Source: Sedimentitalea sp041224545
GTDB lineage: Bacteria > Pseudomonadota > Alphaproteobacteria > Rhodobacterales > Rhodobacteraceae
NCBI RefSeq assembly: GCF_041224545.1
Contig: NZ_JBGFGP010000151.1
Coordinates: 1-64,000 of the forward strand
DNA length: 64,000 nt
Reading direction: 5' to 3'
The notes beneath the pieces are model-generated. The model had not been told where the DNA came from and searched no databases. It was given only the letters and a program-made list of their open reading frames with translations. How positions within the stretch are numbered: the first letter of the stretch is position 1; each line of letters opens with the position of its first letter. A program made the translations under genes and the position numbers. Shown here piece by piece: positions 27,920 to 36,587 of this stretch.

Positions 27920-28296
27920 AACGCGACCCCCAGTTCGGTGAATGTTTGCTTCGCCAGCTTGATCGCGTGGTTCGCCTTGGGCACGCCGGCATAGACCGCC
28001 ACATGCAGAAAGGCCTGCATGATCTCGTCCGGGGTCGCACCGGTATTCCGGCTTGCGCGAACATGCATCGGAATTTCCTCGAAATTGCCCGTCGCGGCCA
28101 GAAGCGCAAGCGTCAAAAGGGACCTATCCCGCCGCGAGATGGTATCATCTGCCCAGAGCGTGCCCCACGCCCCTTCGGTAATCATCGTCTGGAACGGCGT
28201 GTCAAACGCGGTCCTGGCCGCTTCGGCGCGATCCACATGCGCATCGCCCAGCACCTCGCGGCGCACGGTCATGCCCGCTTCAAATCGATCTTGCAT
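27916..28296 (-). CDS. pcaC: 4-carboxymuconolactone decarboxylase
   Basis: A 126-residue AhpD-like helical enzyme that decarboxylates gamma-carboxymuconolactone to beta-ketoadipate enol-lactone. It reads MQDRFEAGMTVRREVLGDAHVDRA, then TLALLAATGNFEEIPMHVRASRNTGATPDE with the conserved Glu and His residues. ATG at 28296 has AGGAGAG upstream; earlier ATGs at 28332 and 28314 are not needed. Operon order is pobA-pcaC-pcaH-pcaG-BKACE. No fused or adjacent pcaD hydrolase is present, so that step must be encoded elsewhere. Confidence 0.95.
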   Translation of the reverse strand: MQDRFEAGMTVRREVLGDAHVDRAEAARTAFDTPFQTMITEGAWGTLWADDTISRRDRSLLTLALLAATGNFEEIPMHVRASRNTGATPDEIMQAFLHVAVYAGVPKANHAIKLAKQTFTELGVAL

Positions 28297-28347
28297 GGCA
28301 TCTCTCCTCATCATCGGTGCCGAAACGGCCAAATCCCTTGCGCGTCC

Positions 28348-29517
28348 TCAATATGGCAGGCCAACGTAATTCTCTGCCATCGCCTGTTGCGCCGCCCTGT
28401 TCGCACGCAGAAACTCCAGCTCGGCCAGTTGCATCTTGAGGTCAAAGGCGGATTGATCCGGATAGCGATGCAACAGCGACGAAAACCACCACGAGAATCG
28501 CTCGGCCTTCCAGACGCGGGCAAGCGCCCTTTTGGAATAGGCGTTGATCCCGGCCTCGGACCCGTCCCGGTAATACTCTCGCAGGGCGTTGTAGAGATAA
28601 TGCACATCCGACGCCGCGGTATTCAGCCCCTTGGCACCGGTGGGCGGCACGATATGCGCAGCATCACCACAGAGGAACAGCCGCCCCCAGCGCATCGGTT
28701 CCGTCACGAATGACCTCAGCGGCGCAATGGATTTCTCGATCGACGGCCCCGTCACCAGCGTGTCGGCCTGCGCCTTGGGAATGCGCCGTTTCAGTTCTTC
28801 CCAAAATGCCTCATCCGTCCAGTCGGCGGGGCTGTCGCTCAGCGAACACTGGATATAATAGCGGCTCAGATGGTCATTGCGCATGGAGCACAGCGCAAAG
28901 CCGCGTTCGGAATTGGCATAGATCAGCTCGTGATTGACCGGTGGGGTTTTGCTCAGCACACCCAGCCAGCCGAAGGGATAGATCTTTTCATATTCCCGCC
29001 GCACGGTCAGCGGAATGGCCTGGCGACTGACCCCGTGAAAGCCGTCACATCCGGCGACGAACTCGCAATCGATCCGGCGCGCCGTGCCATTGCGGGTGTA
29101 CTGCACATGGGGCCGGTCGGTATCGGCGTCGCGGATCATGACGTCGTCGACCTCGAACTCGATCTTGCCGCCCGCCTTTTCGCGCGCATCATAGAGGTCA
29201 CGGGTCACTTCGGTCTGCCCATAGATCAAGACGGGGGTGCCGGTATGCTCCGCAAAGTCGATGCGGAATATCTCGGATCCGTACGAGATCAGCGCACCGT
29301 CATGCGAAAAGCCCTCCGCATGCATCCGCCCGGCGCATCCGGCCTCTTCCATAAGCCTGACAAGACCCTGCTCCAGAACCCCGGCGCGGATACGGCCCAG
29401 CACGTAATCCCGCGTCTTGCGTTCGAGAATGACACTGTCGATGCCGTTCACATGCAAAAGTTGCGACAGCAAAAGACCTGCCGGACCGCCTCCGATGATC
29501 GCAACCTGTGTTCGCAT
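28348..29517 (-). CDS. pobA: 4-hydroxybenzoate 3-monooxygenase
   Basis: A 389-residue FAD enzyme converting 4-hydroxybenzoate, with NADPH and O2, to protocatechuate. Motifs are GGGPAG (9-14), the DG-type motif CEFVAGCDGFHG, and LFLCGDAAHIVPPTGAKGLN. The length is that of characterised PobA enzymes. It leads the leftward pca operon and is divergent from pcaQ across 83 bases, so it is probably activated by that LysR regulator or an unlinked PobR. Confidence 0.97.
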   Translation of the reverse strand: MRTQVAIIGGGPAGLLLSQLLHVNGIDSVILERKTRDYVLGRIRAGVLEQGLVRLMEEAGCAGRMHAEGFSHDGALISYGSEIFRIDFAEHTGTPVLIYGQTEVTRDLYDAREKAGGKIEFEVDDVMIRDADTDRPHVQYTRNGTARRIDCEFVAGCDGFHGVSRQAIPLTVRREYEKIYPFGWLGVLSKTPPVNHELIYANSERGFALCSMRNDHLSRYYIQCSLSDSPADWTDEAFWEELKRRIPKAQADTLVTGPSIEKSIAPLRSFVTEPMRWGRLFLCGDAAHIVPPTGAKGLNTAASDVHYLYNALREYYRDGSEAGINAYSKRALARVWKAERFSWWFSSLLHRYPDQSAFDLKMQLAELEFLRANRAAQQAMAENYVGLPY

Positions 29518-29600
29518 TGTCCTCTCCCAACCGGTTGCACGCAGGTTAATTGACCTTATCCTGTATGAAAAATGACAAATTGCGCCGGTAACTTGCCAAT
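29518..29600. promoter_or_regulatory. pobA / pcaQ divergent promoter
   Basis: These 83 bases between pobA and pcaQ contain a GGTTAA half-site at 29544-29549, similar to one half of the PcaQ box (ATAACC-N4-GGTTAA); the partner half is poorly conserved. The A/T-rich part nearest pcaQ is the likely RNA polymerase site. Confidence 0.5.
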
Positions 29601-30530
29601 ATGGAATACAAGAAATATCGCCAGATCAAGATGCGGCACCTGCTGGCCTTTGTCGAAACCGTGCGCTGCGGTAGCCTCAAGGCGGCATCCGAGCGCATTT
29701 TCCTGACCCAGCCCGCGATTTCCAAGACTCTGAAAGATCTTGAAACCATTCTTGGCGTATCACTCATGCACCGGGATCGCGGCGGTGTCGTGCTCACCCG
29801 AGAGGGGGCTGTGTTTCGCCAGTTCGCGGAACAGTGCCTTGCCGCGCTCAGCCACGGGCTGGCCAGTCTGGACGCGCTGAGTTCCGGTGCGGCCACTCCG
29901 CTGCGGATCGGTGCCCTGCCCAGCGTTGCGGCAGACCTGTTGCCCGACGTGATCCAGCGTTTTGCGGAACTGTCACCGCCCACGCCCGTCACCGTCGAGG
30001 ATGGCCGCATCGGCAGCTTGCTCGAGAGATTGCGCTCGGGCGATCTGGATCTCGTCGTCGGGCGTATGCCCCGCCCCGAGAGCATGGCAGGGCTTTCCTT
30101 CACCCAGCTCTACGCCGAACAGGTGGTATTCGCCGTGGCAGCCGATCATCCGCTGGCCCATGCCACGCGGCTGGATGCGCTTTCGGACTGCCGCATTCTC
30201 TACCCGCCCAAGGGTGCAGCCATCCGCCCGCTCGTCGACCGTTTCCTGATCGCGCATGGCGTCGCCGATTGGACAAATCGCATCGAAACCGTATCCGGGG
30301 CCTTTGGGCGCGCAATGACGCTGGGCCCGGCGCGGGCGATCTGGATCATCAGCCAGGGCGTCGTCGCCCGCGACATCGCGGCGGGCCGCATGGTCGCATT
30401 GCCGATCGACACCCGCGCGATGGCCGGACCCGTGGGCATCCTGGCGCGGGCCGAAGAAGACCCCACCCCGCCCGTCCGGCTTTTCCGACAAGCCATTCTG
30501 GACGCGACAGGCAAAGCAACGGCGCGTTGA
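29601..30530 (+). CDS. pcaQ: LysR-type regulator of protocatechuate genes
   Basis: A 309-residue LysR regulator. The N-terminal winged HTH reads IKMRHLLAFVETVRCGSLKAAS ... QPAISKTLKDLE, and the C-terminal domain is a two-lobed effector-binding fold. It matches PcaQ/GbpR-type regulators, which respond to beta-carboxymuconate or gamma-carboxymuconolactone. The divergent location opposite pobA-pcaCHG supports this. It converges tail to tail with pcaB with no gap. Confidence 0.85.
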   Translation: MEYKKYRQIKMRHLLAFVETVRCGSLKAASERIFLTQPAISKTLKDLETILGVSLMHRDRGGVVLTREGAVFRQFAEQCLAALSHGLASLDALSSGAATPLRIGALPSVAADLLPDVIQRFAELSPPTPVTVEDGRIGSLLERLRSGDLDLVVGRMPRPESMAGLSFTQLYAEQVVFAVAADHPLAHATRLDALSDCRILYPPKGAAIRPLVDRFLIAHGVADWTNRIETVSGAFGRAMTLGPARAIWIISQGVVARDIAAGRMVALPIDTRAMAGPVGILARAEEDPTPPVRLFRQAILDATGKATAR

Positions 30531-31598
30531 TCAGCCGGCGTCTTTCGCGCCGATATGGCGGATTTGCCTCAGGAGCCGATCCGCATTGTCGAGCGCGGCA
30601 CCGGAGAGTTCGAGCATCGCTGGCAATGTCATCCACTCCACCGCCCAGGCCGCACCGGACCGCTCCTGCTCGTGGATCATCGATTGCGCCAGTATCCCCT
30701 GATGACCACCGACAACCCGCGCGAGCGCGACCAGAACCTCGGACCGGACCGGATTCTGCTTGTGCGGCATGGCCGATGACCCGCCCGCCCGGTCAAGCCG
30801 CACTTCGTCGATCCCCTGCTGCGCCATCAGCGCGATATCCTGACCGATCTTTCCCAATGTCCCGCAGAGCGCGGTCAGCCAATGTCCGATCTCGAGCATG
30901 ACGGCGCGATCAGTATGCCAGACCGGCGAGACGCGCAGCCCAAGTGCTCTGGCAACACTTGCCGCGACGGTTTCGGCGCAACCGGCTGGCGCATCGCGCA
31001 GACCGACCGCGCCGCCCACCTGCACCACGCCGATCTCGTCGATCAACAGATCCAACCGCTCTCGCCGGGCACGCATCGGGGTGCGCCAGTCCTCGATCCG
31101 ATCCCCGGCGGTGATTGGCAACGCCAACTGCATCCGAGTGCGCCCCGAAATCGGATTGTCGGCAAATCGCGCGTCGAGATCCTCAAGACGGCGCAGGATT
31201 GCATCGCAACGGCTTTTGAAGATCGCGAGCACCGCGCGCACCGTCAGGATCATCGCGGTATCGATGACATCCTGGCTCGTGGCACCGGCATGGATGGCCG
31301 CGCGGGCCTCTTCGGGCAGAGCGGCTTTCATCTGGCGCACCAGCGCGGGCACAGGCAGCCCATCGACATCCGATCCCCGCGCCAGCGCCGCGAAGTCCGG
31401 CTCGAACCGCGCGATCGCGGCAAGCGCTTCGTCCGCAATATCGGACGGAACCGCCCCGGCATCCCGCAAGGCGCGGGTCCAGGCGGTTTCGAATTGCACC
31501 ATCCGGGCGCAGAAGCGATCGGCTGAGAACTCTGCAGCGACGTCCTCGTCCTGAAACAGGGTGCCCCACAGTTGCGTTCGGGTGAGTGCGTTGCTCAT
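30531..31598 (-). CDS. pcaB: 3-carboxy-cis,cis-muconate cycloisomerase
   Basis: A 355-residue protein of the fumarase/argininosuccinate lyase superfamily, a little shorter than typical PcaB. Signature GGSSAMPHKQNPV holds the mobile catalytic loop; SGRTRMQLALPITAGDR and AGATSQDVIDTAM are the other conserved regions. It lactonises carboxymuconate to gamma-carboxymuconolactone, between PcaHG and PcaC. It has its own transcription unit on the minus strand, separated from the pcaCHG operon by pcaQ. Confidence 0.93.
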   Translation of the reverse strand: MSNALTRTQLWGTLFQDEDVAAEFSADRFCARMVQFETAWTRALRDAGAVPSDIADEALAAIARFEPDFAALARGSDVDGLPVPALVRQMKAALPEEARAAIHAGATSQDVIDTAMILTVRAVLAIFKSRCDAILRRLEDLDARFADNPISGRTRMQLALPITAGDRIEDWRTPMRARRERLDLLIDEIGVVQVGGAVGLRDAPAGCAETVAASVARALGLRVSPVWHTDRAVMLEIGHWLTALCGTLGKIGQDIALMAQQGIDEVRLDRAGGSSAMPHKQNPVRSEVLVALARVVGGHQGILAQSMIHEQERSGAAWAVEWMTLPAMLELSGAALDNADRLLRQIRHIGAKDAG

Positions 31599-31737
31599 AC
31601 TGGCAGACCTACGTTCCTTTCGGGATCAGAACAAGCGGCACTATGAGCGTCCAATCCTGTGTTTCGCAAGAGCCGGTCAGGCCACATTGTCCGCAGCGTC
31701 GCGCGAGAGCGCGTCCGCAGGGCAAGCAGTCCGATGT

Positions 31738-32667
31738 TCAGGCCACCTCGCGCGGGGCCGTCCGCGCCGCCAGCCTGAGCGGGACCGGCACCGTGAGGAT
31801 CACAAGGCATATCACGACCATCGCCACTCCGATCCAGCCAAGGGCGGGCAAACGCTCTCCAAGCACAATCATCGCCAACAGAGCGGCGACAACCGGTTCC
31901 AGCAGGGTGATGATCGTTGCCGTGCTGGCCGCCACACGGGCCAGCCCGAACCCAAAGCACAGATAACCAAGGAACATGGGCACCACGGCCATGTAAATCC
32001 CGACAGCGGCATTCGTCCAGGACGCCAGGAACGGAGCACCCGTCACCAAGAGCACCGGCAACAGGAACACTCCACCCAGACCAAAGGTCGCGCCCATCGC
32101 CACAGAAGAGCGCATGCCCCCCAGCATCATTTTCCGCGCCGACCAGGAATAGAGCGCATAGGTCAAACCGCCAATCGTGCCCAACAAAACACCGAGCGGG
32201 ACCGAGTCTCCTCCGATTGCCTCGTGTTGGGACAGGCTCTCGGCACTACAGATCAGCGCCATGCCGATCAGCCCGATCAGGGCACCGATGGCCCAGCGCC
32301 GCGACAGCCTGACACGATCCAGCAGGTATTCGATCAATGCAGACAGCAACGGAGCCGACCCGAGTGTGATCACGGTACCGATGGTCACGCCGGCCAGACG
32401 CATCGCGCCATAGAAGGCCAACGGGTAGATTGCCACCGCAAGCGCGCCAGCGATCAGCAGACCACGCTGATCCCAGAGCATCCAGCGTGCGCGCACGATG
32501 CCCCGGGCCGCCACCAGGGCCTGTGCGATGCCGCCAATCCCCATCGCCGCGGCACCGATGGCCGCCGCGCTCACATCGGGCGCAAAGCGCGCGGCGGTGC
32601 CGGTCGTTCCCCAGACAACCGCCGAAAACAGGATCGCGATCACCCCCCAGGCATGGCCCGACATCAT
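31738..32667 (-). CDS. EamA/DMT family transporter
   Basis: A 309-residue integral membrane protein with about ten helices in two EamA halves (starting AILFSAVVWGTTGTAARF and TIGGLTYALYSWSARKM; ending LLEPVVAALLAMIVLGERL). The family exports or imports small metabolites and drugs; the substrate is unknown. Its ATG lies one base past the tetR stop, so the two form an operon. The 139 bases after it, up to pcaB, contain no gene. Confidence 0.88.
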   Translation of the reverse strand: MMSGHAWGVIAILFSAVVWGTTGTAARFAPDVSAAAIGAAAMGIGGIAQALVAARGIVRARWMLWDQRGLLIAGALAVAIYPLAFYGAMRLAGVTIGTVITLGSAPLLSALIEYLLDRVRLSRRWAIGALIGLIGMALICSAESLSQHEAIGGDSVPLGVLLGTIGGLTYALYSWSARKMMLGGMRSSVAMGATFGLGGVFLLPVLLVTGAPFLASWTNAAVGIYMAVVPMFLGYLCFGFGLARVAASTATIITLLEPVVAALLAMIVLGERLPALGWIGVAMVVICLVILTVPVPLRLAARTAPREVA

Positions 32668-32668
32668 G

Positions 32669-33259
32669 TCAGAGTTCCTTCAGCATGTCCTGGACAATCG
32701 CCCGCGCCGCGCGGATACGGGCCGTGTCGCCTTCAAGCCCGGCCCGGACCATCGCCCCTTCGAGCAGAAATGCAATATGCTCGGCGATCCGCGAAACCCG
32801 CTGCGGGTCGTCGGGAAGCAGTTCGGCGAGATGCGCGGTCAGGATCGCCTCGACCTCTTCCTTGTGCCTGCGCACCGCGTCGCGTCCTTGCTCTCCCGCC
32901 TCAAGCTCTGCCGCCGCGTTCAGCAATCCGCACCCGCGGAATCCCCGCTCATAGTCAAATTCCGCGTGATCCCGATAGGCATCGAATACCGCCAGCACGC
33001 GCGCACCCGGATCGCAGGCCGACGCGACCCGCCTGTCATACAGCGCCATCCATTCGGCATGGCGGGCGTCGAGGTAGGTGTTCACGAGATCCGCCTTGGA
33101 GGCGAAGTTGTTATAGAGGCTCTTCTTGGCAACCCCGGCACGGGCCACAATGGCGTCAATCCCGGTGCCGCTGATGCCGTGGTTGTAAAACAACTCCATC
33201 GCCGCCTTTAACAGCCGATCCCGCGCAGGTGCTTTTGACACGGAGTTCGTTTTGGTCAT
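32669..33259 (-). CDS. TetR/AcrR family regulator
   Basis: A 196-residue regulator. The HTH (RDRLLKAAMELFYNHGISGTGIDAIVARAGVAKKSLYNNFASKADLV) covers residues ~13-60; the C-terminal helical ligand domain contains a CGLLNAAAELEAG segment typical of the YcdC/QacR-like C-terminal fold. The start at 33259 gives the normal length; ATGs further upstream would extend through the operator. A near-perfect palindrome lies 18 bases upstream, so autorepression and control of the coupled EamA transporter are likely. The inducer is unknown. Confidence 0.87.
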   Translation of the reverse strand: MTKTNSVSKAPARDRLLKAAMELFYNHGISGTGIDAIVARAGVAKKSLYNNFASKADLVNTYLDARHAEWMALYDRRVASACDPGARVLAVFDAYRDHAEFDYERGFRGCGLLNAAAELEAGEQGRDAVRRHKEEVEAILTAHLAELLPDDPQRVSRIAEHIAFLLEGAMVRAGLEGDTARIRAARAIVQDMLKEL

Positions 33260-33277
33260 CGCGATTCTCAACATAGT

Positions 33278-33295
33278 AGGTAGACCGGTATACCT
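33278..33295. promoter_or_regulatory. TetR operator (18-bp near-perfect palindrome)
   Basis: AGGTAGACCGGTATACCT is symmetric except for one position per arm, with a central ACCGGT. It lies 18 bases upstream of the tetR ATG, where an autoregulatory operator is expected. Confidence 0.65.
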
Positions 33296-33369
33296 ATAAT
33301 TCTGATCCACGAAAGTTCAACGATTCTCTTAGCGCCTCTCGGCCGTTAATCCGCATCACCGGCGCGACG

Positions 33370-33388
33370 GCGGGCTTTCACAGCCCGC
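33370..33388. terminator. hairpin downstream of bhcR
   Basis: GCGGGCT and AGCCCGC form a perfect 7-bp stem with loop TTCAC, 11 bases past the bhcR stop. No T tract follows on either strand, so it is a weak or factor-assisted terminator at best. Confidence 0.35.
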
Positions 33389-33399
33389 AGATGGTGCCG

Positions 33400-34221
33400 C
33401 TACCCGGCATCCGGCGCGCCAAGGCCTCGGGAAATCGTGCTCGCTGCAACGCGGACCAGTTCGCCAATCTCGGCAATACGGTCCAAGCCCATCCTGTTCG
33501 TAGGTCCGGAGACCGAGATCCCCGCGACTGCTTCGCCATAGAGGTTGAGGATGGGCGCCGCGACACAGCGCATGCCGCCCGTGCGCTCTTCATCGTCGAA
33601 TGAATAACCCTGCGCCCGGATCTGTGCCAGTTCGGCGCGCAACCCGTCGGGCGTGGTGATGGTTTTGTCGGTGAACCGGTCCTGACGACAGGTCCGGAAA
33701 TAGCGGGCCAACTGCTCTTCGCCCAGCCTCGACAACAGCGCCTTGCCGATCCCCGATGCATGCATCGGCGACAGGGTGCCAGGCGGGAAAAAGGCGCGTA
33801 TGGATTCGTTCGTTTCCACTTGCGATACAAACATCACTTCGCCTTGCCGTTCGATGCCGAGGTTCGATGTTTCCCCGGTGGCCTGCATCAGTTCGTGCAT
33901 GACCGGTCGGCTCCGTTCGGCAACGCTGCTGCGCCGCAGAAAGGCCGAGCCAAGCCGAAACGCCGTCGGACCGATATGCCAGGCCTGCGCCGCCGGGTCC
34001 ATTTCCACGTATCCGCGCGCTTCCAGCGTGCTGAGCACCCGGTAGATCGTTGCCGGAGATTGATCCAGTTCCGTCGAGATCTCGGTCAGGGTCAGCCCGC
34101 CGGAATTCGTCAGCCTGTCGAGCACTTCCAACGCCCGGTCCAACGACTGGATCGTGATTTGCGCCGTCTTCCCCGAGAAGGATTTCGGACGGCCGCGCTT
34201 GCGGGGAGTCTCTTTCGCCAT
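33400..34221 (-). CDS. bhcR: IclR-type regulator of the beta-hydroxyaspartate cycle
   Basis: A 273-residue IclR regulator. A basic N-terminal tail (MAKETPRKRGRPKSFSGK) precedes the winged HTH (LTLTEISTELDQSPATIYRVLSTLEARGYVE) and the GAF-like effector domain (PMHASGIGKALLSRL ... GMRCVAAPILNLYGEAVAGISVSGP). Divergent location opposite bhcABCD matches bhcR of Paracoccus denitrificans, where the regulator controls the cycle and senses glyoxylate. It is separated from bhcA by a 189-base AT-rich region with a strong inverted repeat. Confidence 0.92.
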   Translation of the reverse strand: MAKETPRKRGRPKSFSGKTAQITIQSLDRALEVLDRLTNSGGLTLTEISTELDQSPATIYRVLSTLEARGYVEMDPAAQAWHIGPTAFRLGSAFLRRSSVAERSRPVMHELMQATGETSNLGIERQGEVMFVSQVETNESIRAFFPPGTLSPMHASGIGKALLSRLGEEQLARYFRTCRQDRFTDKTITTPDGLRAELAQIRAQGYSFDDEERTGGMRCVAAPILNLYGEAVAGISVSGPTNRMGLDRIAEIGELVRVAASTISRGLGAPDAG

Positions 34222-34328
34222 GCCTGCTCCGCAGATTGTTTTGCTGCGAATATTCTGTTCTGAAAATTCATTCTACTCAATGAAAAAACCAGTACATTGA
34301 TTTTGTGAAATAAATTATGAATTTCTCA

Positions 34329-34349
34329 TTTTGAAAAATAATTTCAAAA
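34329..34349. promoter_or_regulatory. probable BhcR operator in AT-rich bhcR-bhcA region
   Basis: TTTTGAAA and TTTCAAAA form perfect 8-bp arms around AATAA. It sits 61 bases before the bhcA ATG, inside a 189-base gap (34222-34410) that is strikingly AT-rich for this GC-rich genome. A second weaker pair, GAAAT...ATTTC, lies at about 34307-34325. IclR proteins bind short TGAAA/TTTCA-type palindromes, so this is the best operator candidate. Confidence 0.55.
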
Positions 34350-34410
34350 AAATTTCCAACCCAAAATTCATGAGCTAAGCTCTGGTCGACCGCCAAAGGA
34401 GGGCGCTGCC

Positions 34411-35601
34411 ATGAGTTTTCAGAACCCCGTATTCATCCCCGGCCCGACCAACATGCCCGAGGAGTTGCGCAAGGCGTGTGACCTGCCGACGATCGACCAC
34501 CGTTCGCCCATGTTTGGTAAAATTCTGCACCCGTGCATCGAAGGGGTCCGCAAGGTCCTGCGCTCGGACGACGCCCGGATCTTCTTTTTCCCATCCACCG
34601 GAACGGGCGGCTGGGAAACCGCACTGACCAATACGCTATGCGCGGGGGACGGTGTTCTCGCCGCGCGCAACGGCATGTTCAGCCACCGATGGATCGACAT
34701 GTGCCAGCGTCATGGCCTGAATGTGACGATTATCGAGACGCCGTGGGGACAGGGCCTGCCCGCAGATCGCTACGAAGAAATCCTGCGCGCCGATACCAAC
34801 CACCGGATCAAGGTGGTTCTTGCCACGCATAATGAAACCGCCACCGGTGTGAAATCCGATATCGCCGCGGTGCGGCGCGCGCTTGATGCCGCGAACCATC
34901 CCGCGCTGCTCTTCGTGGACGGGGTCAGTTCCATCGGCTCGATGGATTTCCGGTTTGATGACTGGGGCGTGGATGTTGCGGTCACCGGCAGCCAGAAAGG
35001 GTTCATGCTGCCTGCAGGTCTGGCCATCGTCGGCTTCAGCGCGCGCGCCATGACAGCGGTAGAAACCGCCACCCTGCCCCGCACGTTCTTTGACGTGCGC
35101 GACATGGGCAACAGCTATGCAAATAGCGGTTTCCCTTATACGCCGCCGGTCGGGTTGATGAACGGGCTGATGCTGTCGCTGGACATGCTGCTTGGCGAGG
35201 GGCTGGACAATGTTCATGCCCGCCACCACCGGATCGCCGAGGGCGTGCGCCTTGCCGCGCGGGCCTGGGGGCTGGACCTTTGCGCCGCGTCCCCCGACCT
35301 CTATTCCGACACCGTTTCCGCCATCCGCACCCCCGAAGGTTTCGACGCAACCGACATCGTGACGCGCGCCGCCAGCGAATATGGCATGGCGTTCGGGGTC
35401 GGCCTTGGGGATGTCGCCGGCAAAGTGTTCCGTATCGGGCATCTGGGCAGCCTGACCGACGCGATGATGCTGTCCGGACTTGGCGTTGCCGAGATGGTGA
35501 TGGCGGATCTGGGGTTGAACGTCCGGCTTGGGTCGGGCGTGGCCGCCGCGCAGGAGTTTTACCGCCACGGATCGGGCACCGCACACCGGGCCGCAGCATG
35601 A
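34411..35601 (+). CDS. bhcA: L-aspartate--glyoxylate aminotransferase (BhcA)
   Basis: A 396-residue class V PLP aminotransferase of the serine-glyoxylate type. PGPTNMPEELRKACDLPTIDHRSP begins the protein, FFFPSTGTGGWETAL binds phosphate, and the Schiff-base lysine is Lys196 in VAVTGSQKGFML. In the beta-hydroxyaspartate cycle it moves the amino group of aspartate to glyoxylate, giving oxaloacetate and glycine. GGAGG precedes the ATG. The stop overlaps a possible early bhcB start. Assignment rests on the four-gene context plus family. Confidence 0.95.
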   Translation: MSFQNPVFIPGPTNMPEELRKACDLPTIDHRSPMFGKILHPCIEGVRKVLRSDDARIFFFPSTGTGGWETALTNTLCAGDGVLAARNGMFSHRWIDMCQRHGLNVTIIETPWGQGLPADRYEEILRADTNHRIKVVLATHNETATGVKSDIAAVRRALDAANHPALLFVDGVSSIGSMDFRFDDWGVDVAVTGSQKGFMLPAGLAIVGFSARAMTAVETATLPRTFFDVRDMGNSYANSGFPYTPPVGLMNGLMLSLDMLLGEGLDNVHARHHRIAEGVRLAARAWGLDLCAASPDLYSDTVSAIRTPEGFDATDIVTRAASEYGMAFGVGLGDVAGKVFRIGHLGSLTDAMMLSGLGVAEMVMADLGLNVRLGSGVAAAQEFYRHGSGTAHRAAA

Positions 35602-35618
35602 TGAAGGACAATGTTGGC

Positions 35619-36572
35619 ATGAATATCCCGACACTCGACGACATGCTTGCCGCGCATGAGCGTATCAAGCCGCATATCCACCGCACGCCGGTTCTGACCT
35701 CGCGCTTTCTCAATGACCTGACCGGGGCCGAGTTGTTTTTCAAATGCGAGAATTTTCAAAAGGCCGCGGCGTTCAAGGTGCGCGGCGCGTCCAACGCGGT
35801 GTTCGGCCTGAACGACGACGCGGCGAAACATGGTGTTGCCACCCATTCGAGCGGCAATCACGCGCTGTCACTGTCCTATGCGGCCGGGCGTCGCGGCATT
35901 CCCTGTCATGTGGTCATGCCGCGCACCGCGCCGCAAGCCAAGAAAGACGCCGTGATCGGATATGGCGGCAGGATCACGGAATGCGAGCCGTCGACCAGCA
36001 GCCGCGAAGCCGTCTTTGCCGAGGTTCAGGCGCAGACAGGTGCCGACTTCGTGCATCCCTATAATGACCCGAGGGTAATCGCGGGTCAGGGTACGTGTTC
36101 GCGCGAATTGCTGGAACAGGTTGACGGTCTGGATGCCGTAATTGCGCCGATTGGCGGCGGCGGCATGGTTTCGGGCACCTGCCTGACACTGTCGAACCTT
36201 GCGCCAGATGTCGAGATCTTCGCGGCGGAACCTGAACAGGCCGACGATGCCTATCGCAGTTTCAAGGCCGGGCACATCATTGCCGATGATGCGCCGGTGA
36301 CGGTGGCTGACGGGCTCAAGGTGCCGCTCAAGGATTTGACGTGGCATTTCGTCAGCAACCACGTAACCGACATTCTGACCGCGTCGGAACAGGAAATCAT
36401 CGACGCGATGCGGATGATCTGGGCGCGAATGAAAATCGTGATGGAGCCATCCTCGGCGGTGCCTCTCGCCACGATCCTGAAGAATCGCGAAAGGTTCGCC
36501 GGTCGGAGAATCGGCGTGATCGTGACTGGCGGCAACGTCGATCTGGACAAACTGCCGTGGATGAACGGCTAA
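35619..36572 (+). CDS. bhcB: beta-hydroxyaspartate dehydratase (BhcB)
   Basis: A 317-residue fold-type II PLP enzyme of the serine/threonine dehydratase family. FFKCENFQKAAAFKVRGA holds the PLP lysine, SSGNHALSLSYAA is the asparagine loop, and IGGGGMVSG is the glycine-rich phosphate loop. It removes water from (2R,3S)-beta-hydroxyaspartate to give iminosuccinate. The start MNIPTLDDML at 35619 has AAGGA ten bases upstream; ATGs at 35598 and 35601 overlapping the bhcA stop are alternatives. Confidence 0.95.
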   Translation: MNIPTLDDMLAAHERIKPHIHRTPVLTSRFLNDLTGAELFFKCENFQKAAAFKVRGASNAVFGLNDDAAKHGVATHSSGNHALSLSYAAGRRGIPCHVVMPRTAPQAKKDAVIGYGGRITECEPSTSSREAVFAEVQAQTGADFVHPYNDPRVIAGQGTCSRELLEQVDGLDAVIAPIGGGGMVSGTCLTLSNLAPDVEIFAAEPEQADDAYRSFKAGHIIADDAPVTVADGLKVPLKDLTWHFVSNHVTDILTASEQEIIDAMRMIWARMKIVMEPSSAVPLATILKNRERFAGRRIGVIVTGGNVDLDKLPWMNG

Positions 36573-36587
36573 TCTTGGAGAGCTAAG

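Noticed and set aside
29518..29600. Full PcaQ box
   Set aside because: Only the GGTTAA half is good; the ATAACC half at N4 spacing is missing, so only a half-site is reported.
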